A stretch of 64,000 nt of DNA from Prorocentrum cordatum (taxonomy: Eukaryota > Sar > Dinophyceae > Prorocentrales > Prorocentraceae): contig CAUYUJ010019939.1 in NCBI GenBank assembly GCA_963575745.1, positions 16,001-80,000 on the forward strand, read 5' to 3'. Positions 30,850 through 43,048 of the stretch are shown here, one piece after another. Every line of letters begins with the position of its first letter. The stretch's first letter is position 1. The notes beneath the pieces are model-generated. The model was given only the letters and a program-made list of their open reading frames with translations. It made no database searches and was not told the DNA's origin. Made by a program: the position numbers and the translations under genes.

Positions 30850-33800
30850 AAAGCAAAATCCTCCCCAACTCATCCTTTTTCGTTTGTAGAATCATCCCCA
30901 ATGTCCAAAATCCTCCCCAACTCTTCTTTTTTTTCCCTTTTGTAGAATCCTCCCAAATTCCCAAATCCTCCCCAACTCATCCTTTTTCCTTTGTAGAATC
31001 CTCCCCAATTCCCAAATCCTCCCCACAACATTTTTTTCCTTTGTAGAATCCTCCCCAATTCCCAAATCCTCCCCAACTCGTCCTTTTTCCTTTTTTGTAG
31101 AATCCTCAGCAAATTCCAAATCCTCCCCAACTCCTCCTTGCTCCTTTGTAGAATCCTCCCCAATTCCAAAATCCTCCCCAACTCTTCCTTTTTCCTTTGT
31201 AGAATCCGCCCAAATTCCCAAATCCTCCCCAACACACCCTTTTTCCGTTGTGGTATCCTCCCCGATTCCCGAATCCTCCCCAACTCCTCCTTTCTCCTTT
31301 GTAGAATCCTCCTCAGTTCCCAAATCCTCCCCAACTATTCCTTTATTCCTTTGTAGAATCCGTTCCAATTCCCGAATCCTCCCCAACTCCTCATTTTTCC
31401 TTTGTAGAATCCTCCCCAATTCCCAAATCCCCCCCAACTCCTATTTTTTCCTTGGTAGAATAATCCCCAATTCCCAGATCATCCCCACCTCCTCCTTTTT
31501 CCTTTGTAGAATCTTCCCCAATTCCCAAATCCTCCCCAACTCCCTCTTTTTCATTTGTAGGATCCTCCCCAATTCCCAAATCCTCCCCAACTCGTTTTTT
31601 TTTTTCCGCTGTAGAATCTCCCCCAAATACTCAGATCCTCCCCAACTCTTCCTTTTTCCTTTTGTAGAATCCTCCCCAATTCCCAAATCCTTCCCAACTC
31701 CTCCTTTTTCCTTGGTAGAACCCTCCCCAATTCCCAAATCCTCCCCAACTCCTCCTTTTTCCTTTGTAGAATCCTCCCCAATTCCCAAATCCCCCCCAGC
31801 TCCTCCTCTTTTCCTTTGTAGAATCCGTCTCAATTCCCAAATCATCCTCAACTCTTCTTTTTTCATGTGTAGAATCCTCATCAATTCCCAAATTCTCCCC
31901 AACTATTCATTTTCCTTTTTTGTAGAATCCTCACCAATTCCCAAATCCTCCCCAACACACCTTTTTTCCTTTGCGGAATCCTCCCCAATTCCCAAATCCC
32001 CCCCAAGTCCGTAGTTTTCCTGTGTAGAATCCTCCCCAATTCCCAAATCCTCCCTAACTCATCCTTTTTCCTTTTTTAGAATCCTCCCCGATTCCCAAAT
32101 CCTCCCCAACTCATCCTTTTTCGTTTGTTGAATCCTCCACAATCCCCAAATCCTCCCCAACTCATCCCTCTCCCATTTGTAGAATCCTCCCCAATTCCCA
32201 AATCCTCCCCATCTCACCATTTTTTTCCATTGTAGAATCCTCCCCAATTTCCAAATCATCCCTTAACTCTTCCTTTTTCCTTTGTAGAATCCTCCCCAAT
32301 TCCCAAATCCTCCCCAACTCGGTCTTTTTCCTTTGTAGAATCCTCCTCAGTTCCCAAATCCTCCCCAACTCCGTCTTTTTCTTTGTAGAATCCTCTCCAA
32401 TTCCAAAATCCTCCCCACTTGTTTTTTTCCTTTGTAGAATCCTCCCCAAATACCCAGATCCTCCCCAACTCCTCCTCTTTCCTTTTGTAGAATCCTCCCA
32501 AATTCCCGAATCCTCCCCAACTCCTCCTTTTTCCTCGGTAGAACCCTCCCCAATTCCCAAATCCTCCCCAAATCATCGTTTTTCCTTTTGTAGAACCCTC
32601 ACCAATTCCCAAATCCTCCTCAGCTCTTCCTTTTTCCTTTGTAGAATCCGCCCCAATTCCCAAACCATCTTCAACTCTTTTTTTTTCCTTTGAAGATTCC
32701 CCCCCAATTCCAAAATCCTCCCCAACTGTTCCTTTTTCCTTTGTAGAATCCTCCCCAATCCCCAAATCCTACCGAACTCATCCTTTTTCCTTTGTAGAAT
32801 CCTTCCCAATTCCCAAAGAATCCCCTCAACTCAGCCTTTTTCCTTTGTAGAATCCTCCCCAATTCCAAAATCCTCCCCAACTCCTTCTTTCTCTTTTGTA
32901 AAATCCTCCCCAATTCCCAAATCCTCCCCGACTCCTCTTTTTTCCTTTGTAGAACCCACCCCATTCCCAAATCCGCCCCAACTCATCCTTTTTCCTTTGT
33001 AGAATCCGCCCCAATTCCCAAATCTTCCCCAACTCCTCCTTATTCCTTTGTAGAACGCTCCCCAATTCCCAAATCCTCCCCAACTCCCCTTTCTCCTTTG
33101 TAGAATCCTCCCCAATTCCCAAATCCTCCCCAACTCGGTCTTTTTCCTTTGTAGAATCCTCCTCAGTTCCCAAATCCTCCCCAACTCCGTCTTTTTCTTT
33201 GTAGAATCCTCCCCAATTCCCAAATCCTCCCCAACTCTTCCTTTTTCCTGTGTAGAATCCTCCCCAATTCCCAAATCCTCCCCAACTCTTCCTTTTTCGT
33301 TTGTAGAATCCTCCCCAATTCCCAAATCCTCCCCAGCTTCTTTTTCCGTTGTAGAATACTCCCAAGTCCCAAATCCTCCCCAACTCTTCCTTTTTCCTTT
33401 GTAGAAACCTCCCCAATTCCCAAATCCCCCCCAAACTCCTTTTTTTCCTGTGGAATCCTCCCCAATTCCCAAATCCTCCCCAACTCCATCTTTTTTCCTT
33501 TGTAGAATCCTCCCCAAGTCCCAAATCCTCCCCAACTCCTCCTTTTTCCTTTGTGGAATCCTTCCCAATTCCCAAATCCTCCCCAACTCATCCTGTTTCC
33601 TTTGTAGAATCCTCCCCAATGCCAAAAATCCTCCCCAACTCCTCCTTTTTCCTTTGTAGAATCCACCCCAATTCCCAAATCCTCCCCAACTCCTCCTTTT
33701 TCCTTTTGTAGAATCATCCCCAATTCCTCAATCCTCCCCAGCTCTTTTTTTTCCTGTGTAGAATCCTCCCCAATTCCAAAATCCTCCCCAACTCCTCCTT

Positions 33801-34375
33801 TTTCCTTTGTAGAATCCTCCCCAATTCCAAAATCCTCCCCAACTCCTCCTTTTTCTTTTGTAGAAGCCCCCCCTCCCCCCAATTCCCAAATCCTCCACAA
33901 CTCCTCTTTTTTGCTTTGTAGAATCCTCCCCAATTCCAAATTCCTCCCCAACTCTACTTTTTTCCTTTGTAGAATCATTTCCAATTCCAAAATCCCCCCC
34001 AACTCATCCTTTTTCCTTTGTAGAATCCTCCCCAATTCCCAAATCCTCCCCAACCCTTCCTTTTTCCTTTGTAGAATCCTCCCCACTTCCCAAATCCTCC
34101 CCAACTCCTCCTTTTTCCTTTGTAGAACCCCCCCCCATTCCCAAATCCTCCCCAACTCCTCCTTTTCCTTTGTAGAATCCTCCCCAATTCCCAAATCCTC
34201 CCCAACTCCTCCTTTTTTCCTTTTGTAGAATCCTCCCCAATTCCAGAATCCCCCCCAACTCCTGCTCTTTCCTTTGTAGAATCATCCCCGGGTCCCAACT
34301 TCCCAACTCCTGCTCTTTCCTTTGTACCCCCCCCCCAATTCCCAAATCCTCCCCAACTCCTGTTAATTCCCTTCT
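30850..34375 (-). repeat. 51-bp satellite array, reverse arm (about 69 units)
   Basis: Reverse complement of the same unit (aatcctccccaattcccaaatcc ..). The + strand is pyrimidine-rich. The period and unit sequence are the same as in the forward arm, with scattered single-base changes and indels. Confidence 0.95.
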
Positions 34376-34490
34376 AGAATCCACCCACCTTCCTGAACAA
34401 ACAAATCCAACCAGAAAGTCACGCACGCCCATTACATTACCGGAAAAATTGTTCAGGGAATTATTACTGTAATATTAACCGCTTCAACAG

Positions 34491-34590
34491 TATATGGGAC
34501 GTGGGGGGGAAGACAAAAACCTAGGAAATATGAGAAAATATGGGGAATCCTTTTACTTGTGCGTATTTATTTGTGTGTCCCAGGGCCCCT
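34491..34590 (+). mobile_element. MITE family H, copy 4, right half
   Basis: TAtatgggacgtgggggggaagac .. gtgtcccagggcccct. Completes 20388-20451. The outer flanks do not show the 8-bp duplication seen at other copies. Confidence 0.8.
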
Positions 34591-34593
34591 TCA

Positions 34594-34637
34594 CTCGAGG
34601 CCGAAGGCCCCCCCGACACGATGAGGTGCGGCGCCGT
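34594..34637 (+). repeat. 44-bp direct repeat, right copy
   Basis: Identical to 20344-20387. Begins three bases after the end of the family H element. Confidence 0.9.
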
Positions 34638-35227
34638 GCAAGGCCGCGAGGAGGCCGACCCCCCGGGCCCTCCGCGGCACATCGCGGCGCCCGCTCCGAC
34701 CTGCGGTGTCGCCGCGGCGCACGGCTCTGAGGGCCACCTTCTCGGGCCAGGGAACGGGGTGAAGGGGAGAGGCGGCACGGAAAGGGGGGGAGTAAGGAGA
34801 GGTGGGGTGGGGGGGATAGGGAAGGGATGGGGGGGGGGCGGACAGGAAAAGTGGGAGCAGGGGGGGTACGAAATATGCTTCGGCTGGTTTCGTCTTCGCC
34901 GCCAGGCACCTTCCTCGGTACGCTGGCGCGCCAGGCGCAGGGAGGCGTTGGGGGGGTGCGACCGACGACGACGAGGGGGGTCGAGGGGGGGGCTCGCGGG
35001 GGGGAATAGGGAAAGGAGAGGGGAAACGAAACCAGCCGCCGACGACGACGACGACGACGAAGACGACGCCGGACGTCGGCGGTTGGTTTCGTCTCAGCCC
35101 CCGGGCGCGTTCCTTTATACATTTGCGCGTCCGGCGCAGGGAGGAGCTGGACCAATCTGCCACGCGAGCTGTTTCGCCAAAACCCTGCCCTCTCCTGCAC
35201 CCCCCTTTCGTCCGATCCGATCCTCCT
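34638..35227. other. Unassigned intronic sequence
   Basis: GC-rich, with two related blocks around tggtttcgtct..ccgcc(a/c)gg (34888 and 35084) that also resemble 2148-2210 and 35638-35690. A small gac run at 35040-35065. No exon supported. Confidence 0.35.
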
Positions 35228-35486
35228 TCCCGATCCTACTCCTCCTCCTCCCCCTCCTCCTCGCCCTCCTCCTCCTCCTCGCCATCCTCATCTCCTCCTC
35301 CTCCTCCTCCTCCTCGCCCTCCTCCTCCTCCTCCTCCTCCTCCTCCTCCTCCTCCTCCTCCTCTTCCTCTTCCTCCTCCTCTCCTCCGCCTCCTCTTCCT
35401 CCTCCTCCTCCTGGTTCTCCTCCCCCTCTTCCTCCTCCTCATCCTCATCCTCCTCCTCCTCTTCCTCCTCATCCTCCTCCTCCTCC
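35228..35486. repeat. CTC pyrimidine microsatellite
   Basis: About 260 bp of almost pure pyrimidine ending in CCCAG (35484-35488), a textbook acceptor shape, but no convincing exon follows. Confidence 0.9.
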
Positions 35487-35742
35487 CAGTCCAGGACACC
35501 CTCCTGGCCAGTCGTGTGAGCTGCGCCTGACCGTGGTCACGAGGGCCCCCAGGGAGGCCGAACAGACGACGAGGCCAGGACGGACGAAAAAGGGGGGATA
35601 GGGAAGGGGGGGGGGTACGAAAGTTGCTGCGTGCAGCTGGTTTGGTCTCCCCGCTGGGCGCCTTTCCTCAAACATTTGGCGCCTCCCTGTGCTGGTGGGT
35701 GCCGCGAAAGCCTGCTGCGTGAGCCGATTCGCCATTGGCGAA

Positions 35743-35873
35743 CTTGGCATCGCTCGGACGAGTGTACTTTTTCCGGCGAGGGCCATCGATGAGCATTTTG
35801 GGGTCATCTCTGCGGAAAAAGAAGCGCACGAAGCCGACAGAGGCACGGGGAGTGGACGCCCGAGCGATGGCAA
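35743..35873 (+). mobile_element. MITE family A, copy 6
   Basis: cttggcatcgctcggacgag .. gacgcccgagcgatggc; one change in each arm. Confidence 0.8.
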
Positions 35874-36035
35874 AATAACCCACCCTTTCCTCCGGGCCGA
35901 TCCTTGTTCCTCTCCCTGGCGGCGGCGACGACCGCGGCCTGCGCTTCCAAGCGCCCGAGGTAGAGCCCCCCCCGCGGCCACCGCCGCCGGAGCCGAGAAA
36001 GGCCGAGGCGCGCTGGAGGGGGTCTGCGGTCTCTC

Positions 36036-36262
36036 ATGCAGTGGCGAAACGTCCTGGCTTGCCCATATGCCCACCAAACAATGTTCTAAGACCCTTTTGT
36101 GGTCTGCACGAAACGTTATTTGAACATGTCTTGCTGACACCGTCTTGTCTGAACATAGGCTTACTGTCTTAAGAACAATGCTTTTGTTCATAGCACATAC
36201 TTTGGTTCTAAGAGCATGTCGTGGTTGGCCTATAGGAATGCCTGGACGGTCGGTTCCTGCTC
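36036..36262 (+). mobile_element. MITE family C, copy 3
   Basis: gcagtggcgaaacgtcctgg .. cctggacggtcggttcctgctc, with the tctaag words of the family. A (CT) run follows at 36264-36282. Confidence 0.75.
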
Positions 36263-36564
36263 AAGTCTCTCTCTCTCTCTCTTTGGTGGAGGGGTCGGCG
36301 GGACGGACGAGGAGGGTGGACTTGGCAGGAGCTTGATGGTTGTGGTCTCTCCTGCTGGTCTGCTGCGGATTCCTCGTTGGCATGGCTAAACGCAGCTCGT
36401 AGAGCTGGTCAGGATCGTGCCCATGGGGGGTCTGGGGCTCGGCCGACCAATCGTGTGGAAGGACCAGGCCTCAATTTGTCGCGCGAGAGAGAGAGAGAGA
36501 GAAAGAGAAGCGCGACGGGCGTGGCTTCATATCTCGGGCCTCCAGTGGCCTGTTTCGGGCCCAG

Positions 36565-36681
36565 CTTGGTATCGCTCGGAGGTGTGTATTTTTTCTCGGC
36601 GAGGACCATCGAGGAGCATTTTGAAAATAAACGCCCGAAGCCGGAAAATATCTGGGGAGTGGACGTCCGAGCGATGGCAAT
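36565..36681 (+). mobile_element. MITE family A, copy 7
   Basis: cttggtatcgctcggaggt .. ggacgtccgagcgatggc. CCAG flanks both ends in register. Confidence 0.75.
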
Positions 36682-36950
36682 CCAGGGGCAATCCGAAGAT
36701 CCGCCCGCGATGAGAAGCAGGTCTCGGGGATGGGGTCGGGAGCATCAGGAGCCCACGTTCAAAAGAGCGCGGCATCGGACGCCTGGGTTTCAGAGCTCAG
36801 GCTGACTACTCGTGTGGGGGTGTCACGTCGATGATGTTCAGCGGTTGTTCTCCATTCATGTGGCTACCAATATACATCGCGGCAGGCCGATCTGCAGAGG
36901 CTGAGGTATTTAAGAGCTGGGCGAAAGAGAGCAGATGAAGAGCGTGGTAT

Positions 36951-37078
36951 CTTTGCATCGCTTGGACGTGTGCGCTTTTTTTCGGCGAGGACCATTTAGC
37001 ATCTGGGATCATAGTTTGAAAAAGTACACGCGTGAAACCGAAACATGCACGGGGAATGGACGTCCGAGCGATGGCGAG
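36951..37078 (+). mobile_element. MITE family A, copy 8
   Basis: ctttgcatcgcttggacgtg .. ggacgtccgagcgatggc; middle differs from the consensus (ccatttagcatctggg). 36685-36950 before it shows nothing I recognise. Confidence 0.75.
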
Positions 37079-37339
37079 AGTTCTTCATGGGGAGGCACAG
37101 ATAGCGGGGGGACGTGATTTGGGGAGGCACAGTTGCCCATGGGCGAGGGCCAAAAAAGACGAGGCACGCTCGAATTCGCTCCGACTCGATGTCGATGCCG
37201 AGCTCTCCCGATCCGACCCGCTTCTCCTCGCGGCCCAACGCCTGCATGCATAGCGCTGTTGTGCATCCCGGCGCGGCCGATCCGATTCGGTGTCGACTCC
37301 GTGCCGATGCAGCCCCATCCAAAGAACGTTCCGATCCGA

Positions 37340-37500
37340 TCTCGCTCCTCCTCGCTCCTCCTCGCTCTTCCTCGCTCCTCCTCCTCCTCCTCGTCCTACT
37401 CCTCAACCTCCTCCTTCTCCTCCTACTCCTACTCCTACTCCTACTCCTCAACCTCCTCCTCCTTCTCCTCGCTCCGCCTCATCGCTCCTCCTCCTCCTCT
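37340..37500. repeat. CTC pyrimidine tract
   Basis: ctcctcgctcctcct and actcctactcct units. Confidence 0.85.
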
Positions 37501-37511
37501 TCAGATTTCAG

Positions 37512-37640
37512 ACTCCCTCGCGTTGTGAAGCAATCGCGACGGAGGGATGTCCGCTCTTGTTGCGGCCTCCGGGGGCCCTTACCGGGCCTCGGGACCGTCA
37601 AAAAACGACTCGGGATGAAGAACCAGTCCCGGTGAAGGGG
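37512..37640 (+). repeat. Family D repeat, copy 2
   Basis: gcgttgtgaagcaatcgcgac .. gggcccttaccgggcc .. gggatgaagaaccagtcc. As at 10618, a family S block follows downstream. Confidence 0.5.
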
Positions 37641-37699
37641 TTCAGACCCGTATGGGTCGACATTGTGAAACAATCAGGACGTCTGGGGTCTGGCGGGGG

Positions 37700-37985
37700 A
37701 GGCATCGTCCCCCAATCGCTCGCTCATCGATCGCCGATAGGGGTCTGCTGGCCCCGCCCCGCCCAGGAGCGTGCGGATTCGCTGCCGTGGGGCTATCGCC
37801 GATCTATCGGCAAGTCCAGCTACCGTGCGTCGTCGAGTCCAGCTGAGGCATCGACCCCCAATCGCCCATTGATCGCCGATTGGGGTCTGATAGCCCCGCT
37901 CCGCCAAGGAAGGTGCTGATTTGCCGTGCCATCGGGGGCCTCTCGCCGATCTATGGGCAATGTATCGCCGATTCCAGGTCGATGT
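37700..37985 (+). repeat. Family S repeats, two tandem copies
   Basis: catcg(t/a)cccccaatcgc .. gatcgccgat(a/t)gggg .. gccccgc at 37703 and again at 37848. Confidence 0.6.
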
Positions 37986-38295
37986 CCCTTCCCCCTTTCC
38001 AGTCCCCTCATATCGTTGCCCCTCAAATGCTAGGCCCTCGGACAGGTTCGCGCCGCGTCGACACATCGTCGAACCCAGCGCGATCTTTTCAGAGTTAGAT
38101 GCCGCCAGTGGCCCAGACCTCGCCGATGCCGGACGATTTTCGCTATCGCAACGCCGCACGCGAGCAAGGTCGAACGATTCACGCGGCATCAGAAACCAAC
38201 GCACGCGTCGCCACGACACGAGCTTGCGGTAGCCCGGCAAGGGGTCCAGGCAGGGGGGTTATGGCTGGACGGAGGAGCGATTGAGCATCCAGGAT

Positions 38296-38372
38296 CGAGG
38301 AGGAGGAGCAGGAGGAGGAGAAGGAGGAGGAGCAGGAGGAGGAGGAGCAGCAGCAGCAGCAGGAGGGGGGAG
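38296..38372. repeat. GGA/GCA microsatellite
   Basis: Purine-rich run, ggaggagcagg units. Confidence 0.85.
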
Positions 38373-38631
38373 GGAAAATGAGCGGGGTCAAGGAGAGGAG
38401 TGGGAGGACGGAAAGGGGGGACGGGGGGAGGGGTGGGGCTCCAGCGAGGGCCGCGCGCAGGAGACAAGGTTATGTCTGCATATTCGGGGGACCTCGCCTG
38501 TCATATCGCATCTTCGTCGAATCCAGTGTCGAGGACCGAGGGGGGGGAGGAGGGGGAGCCGGATCGAGGGGTGGGGGGGGCTGGCCAGCCAGGGTGTACA
38601 GGGGCAAGGCCTATGAGGGATGAGGGCAGAG

Positions 38632-40338
<1,707 letters not shown>

Positions 40339-40424
40339 CGGGGATGGAGGGGGGAGGGGTGGGGAGGAGGATCGAGGAGTGACGGTGGGCTTCCGATCTG
40401 AGACAGACCGGGGCGTCTGCGGAC

Positions 40425-40594
40425 CGCTCCTCCCCCCCCCCACCCCCCACCCCCTCGCTCCCCCCTTCTGCCTCCCTCCTCCCTCCTCGCTCCCCCCCTC
40501 GCTCCTCCCCCCCTCGCTTCTCCCTCCTCCCCACCCTCTCCCCCCTCCTCCTCTCCCCCCCCCTCCTCCCTCCCTCCTCCCCCTCGCTCCTCAG
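40425..40594. repeat. C-rich pyrimidine tract ending in CAG
   Basis: cccccctc/cctccc words ending in TCCTCAG; a possible alternative acceptor for the 40711 exon. Confidence 0.8.
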
Positions 40595-40710
40595 CTGCGC
40601 CCCGCCGCGGCCACGACCGCCGCCACCGCCGCCCTCGCCGCCGCCGCCGCCGCCGTGCGAGTGCGCCTCCGCGCGCGTGCGCGCGGCCGGCCGGCCGGCC
40701 GCCCTCCGAG

Positions 40711-40823
40711 GTGCGGAGTCGCGCGCCCCCGGCGCGGGCCGACCGGGACCGAGAACGGGACGCCGCCCGCCGCAAGCGGGCGCGCAGCCACGGGGGCAAG
40801 CGGGTCCTGTCGGGTATGGCCAG
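40711..40823 (+). CDS. Candidate RD-rich exon of the RNPS1-like gene
   Basis: About 37 codons containing ADRDRERDAARRKRARSHGG, a basic/acidic alternating stretch typical of splicing-factor tails. The start used is GAG|GTGCGG (phase 0). An alternative acceptor is CTCCTCAG|CTG at 40594, after a 165-bp pyrimidine tract; the frame is also open from there and would add an Arg-rich stretch, but with a different starting phase. The end used is GCCAG|GACCCG (GA donor, phase 2), which matches the phase-2 start of the next exons; CGG|GTTAGT at 40832 is a conventional alternative. Boundaries are therefore soft; the RDRERD core is what I trust. Confidence 0.48.
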
Positions 40824-40989
40824 GACCCGGGTTAGTGGTGGGGCCCTGGGGCCTTCGAGTTGGCCAGAATCATGAAACCAGGTTTGCCATAGCTGGCGTT
40901 TTTTCGGGTGACTGCAGTTCCGGTTAGTGGAAATTGGACGGGGGGGCGCCCCCGGTACATATCACTAAACCAGGTTCCCTTAAACCCTG

Positions 40990-41157
40990 TTCTACCAACG
41001 CCCGATCCTGAGGGGAACGGTCGGATTAGCGAGTTGGCCGTCTTCGGTTCGCGAGAGGGCGTCGCGGCCGTCATTTCTGCGGGTCCAGGTCCGTCGGTTT
41101 CGGCCCTAGGCCGTTTTCGCTAAGGGGAGGTTTGCTGAAAAGAGGTTAATCCACCGC
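40990..41157 (+). mobile_element. MITE family M, copy 2
   Basis: cggattagcgagttggccgtcttcggttcgcgagagggcg .. gttttcgctaagggg; ends more decayed than in copies 1 and 4. A fragment of the same type (atcactaaaccagg) lies at 40960. Confidence 0.55.
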
Positions 41158-41219
41158 CGAAATGGGTCCTGAGGTTTGTCGCCGTGGTTAGTCAGCCACA
41201 CGCAGCGGGGGGGGGAGTG

Positions 41220-41340
41220 GGGAGGGCTTCTTAGAAGCACCCCTGCTTCCCTGAAGGCGCGGGCCCTCTCTATAGAATGTGAGGCGGGCGCCTCCTGAGA
41301 ATCAGCCTCCTTCCAAGAAGCCCTCCTCAGGGGCAACGAT
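41220..41340. repeat. Family W cluster
   Basis: gagggcttcttagaagcacccctgcttccctgaaggcgc with further cttccaagaag words; compare 13135-13290. Confidence 0.4.
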
Positions 41341-41359
41341 AGGGGGGGATAGGCATAGG

Positions 41360-41460
41360 GGGGGATGCATCGACCCCCAATCTCCCATTGATCGCCGATA
41401 GGGGCCCGGTAGCCTCAGCCCGCCCAGGAAGGTGCGGATTCTCTATCGGGGGCCCTCTCC
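41360..41460 (+). repeat. Family S repeat, single copy
   Basis: catcgacccccaatctccca .. gatcgccgatagggg .. cccgcccagg. Confidence 0.55.
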
Positions 41461-41482
41461 CCCTACCCCCTTGTGCGCGCCG

Positions 41483-41560
41483 CCAGCAATGACATAAACA
41501 GAATAATTCGGAGGGCCGCGCGGATTTCTCGGATCGGCGCTGCATGGGGCCCATCCAGGG
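41483..41560. mobile_element. Foldback family G, left arm only
   Basis: atgacataaacagaataattcggagggccgcgcggatttctcgg; the right arm is replaced by a GGA microsatellite. Confidence 0.5.
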
Positions 41561-41574
41561 GGCCCCATCCTTGA

Positions 41575-41735
41575 AGGAGGAGAATCGGGAGAAGGAGAAC
41601 GAGGAGGAGAAGGACGAGGAGGAGGAGGAGAAGTTGGAGGAGGAGGAGGAGGAGGAGGAGTTCGAGAACGAGGAAAACGGAGGGGAGGAGGAGGAGGAGG
41701 AGGAGGAGGAGGAGGAGGAGGAGGAGGAGGAACAG
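41575..41735. repeat. GGA/GAG microsatellite
   Basis: Purine-rich + strand. Confidence 0.9.
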
Positions 41736-41879
41736 CAGGGGGAGGCTCAAAGGGTTGAAGAGGCTTGGGTTCGAGGGTCTTCTCATGGGGTTTGGCGGCA
41801 GGAGGGGGTGAACTTAACAGCCTCTCGGAGGGCCTTGCGAGGCGCAGGACAGGCTTAGCATGTCCGAACACCTAGATCC

Positions 41880-41959
41880 TCGAACCCAGAGCGGCGACAA
41901 CGGCGACGACGACCACGACGGCGGCTGTGGCGGCAATGGTGATGACGACGACGACGGCC

Positions 41960-42026
<67 letters not shown>

Positions 42027-42180
42027 TGGCGACGGCGACCGGCGACCGGCGACGGCGACGGCGACGGCGTCGGCAATGATGGCGGCGACGGATCGGCAAT
42101 GATGACGGCGACGGCGGCAACGGCGGCAACGGCGACGGCGGAGGCGGCTGCGGCTCCGGCGGCGGCTGCGCGTCGATGAC
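41880..42180. repeat. GAC/GGC trinucleotide array
   Basis: cgacgacgac core (41940-42030) with decaying cggcgac and ggcaatgatg flanks. Asp-rich ORF not credible. Confidence 0.9.
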
Positions 42181-42350
42181 GGCGGCGGCGTCGGCAGCAG
42201 CTGCAGCAACGACGCCCTGCGGCGCCGACGCCGGCGGCGACGGCCGTCGGCCCGGGGCCGCCGCGCGCGCCGCGCGCAGGACCGGGGCCGCGACGAGCGG
42301 AAGGAGCCGCGGAGGCCGCCCCCGCCCCTCGGCCAGGCGGCGCGCAGTCA

Positions 42351-42567
42351 GAGCCCCGAATCATCAGGGGTAACTCGGGTCAGGAATTTGTTTTTCGGGA
42401 ATCCGAACCCGAGTTGCCCCGGGCCCGAGTTACCCCGGATAACTCGGGCGTCCAGAGCCCCAAATCATCAGGGACAACTCGGGTCAGGGCTAACTCGGGT
42501 TCCTTTTCCGGGAATCCAAACCCGAGTTACCCCGGGCCCGAGTTACCCCGGATAATTCGGGCGCCCA
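42351..42567 (+). mobile_element. MITE family O, tandem pair 1
   Basis: Two adjacent copies (42351-42454, 42455-42567), each with ends gagccccgaatcatcaggg and the inverse ccggataa(c/t)tcgggcgcc, and inner aactcggg/cccgagtt dyads. A second pair lies at 43428. Confidence 0.7.
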
Positions 42568-42632
42568 AGGCGGGGGGCAGAGGGGGAGGGAAGGCTTCTC
42601 GGAGGCACCCCTTCTTCGTAGGAGGCTCGGGG

Positions 42633-42990
42633 TTGGACAGACCTCCTACCCTGACTCAAGGGGGTAAAAAACGCCCCTACCCTGGTTTACGAGGCGCTGT
42701 GCGCTGAAACTCCTGTGGGCTGACAGGGTAAACCCTGCGTGATGTGCCGCGTCCTGGCGGCTCTAGGCTTTGGGGGTTCCCAGGAGGTTTACAGACCACG
42801 CACTTGTAACCCAGGGTAGGGTCGTTGTTTCATCCCTCAACTGACACGTCGATCAAGGATTTGGCCGTTTTCGGATCGCGAGAGGGGGCGTCGCGGCCGT
42901 CGTTTTCTGCAGGTCCAGGTCCGTCGGGTTCGGTCCCGGGCCGTTTGCTTTAAAGGGGAGGTCTACTCAAAAGGGAGGTGTTTGTCCGCC
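42633..42990 (+). mobile_element. MITE family M, copy 3, split by family N
   Basis: ttggacagacctcctaccctgac (42633-42655) continues at 42841 (ctgacacgtcgatcaagg) to ggccgtttgctttaaagggg. The interruption is the family N element. Confidence 0.65.
42660..42836 (+). mobile_element. MITE family N (nested, TCAA target)
   Basis: Ends gggggtaaaaaacgcccctaccctgg and the inverse ccagggtagggtcgttgtttcatccc pair over about 35 bp. TCAA stands at 42656-42659 and 42837-42840. Inserted into a family M element; no other copy in the window. Confidence 0.7.
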
Positions 42991-43048
42991 GCCGAGAGGC
43001 GCGGGCCTGGCCCGCAGGCGTGCGGCCGGCGCCTCTCGTATACGAAGC

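Larger units (their letters stand above)
20452..34490. mobile_element. Giant TA-bordered insertion built of an inverted 51-bp satellite
   Basis: About 14.04 kb lying between the two halves of a family H MITE, with TA at each border. The outer ~28 bp of the two ends match as inverted repeats at about 16 positions, mostly differing by transitions. Both ends carry, in direct orientation, a ~50-bp hairpin-like word beginning attacattaccggaaaaat (20470, 34431). Inside are a left array (20545-29050), a spacer, and a right array (30850-34375) in reverse orientation. No transposase is visible, so it would be nonautonomous. The alternative is that a satellite expanded inside a smaller TA element after insertion. 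Confidence 0.65.

Noticed and set aside
35489-35600. Exon after the long CTC tract ending CCCAG
   Set aside because: The acceptor is excellent, but none of the three frames gives a reading with the gene's donor pattern or composition.
36480-36520. RERERERKR reading as an RE-rich exon
   Set aside because: It is a (GA)n microsatellite and AAG is followed by C, not by the G needed for the donor pattern.
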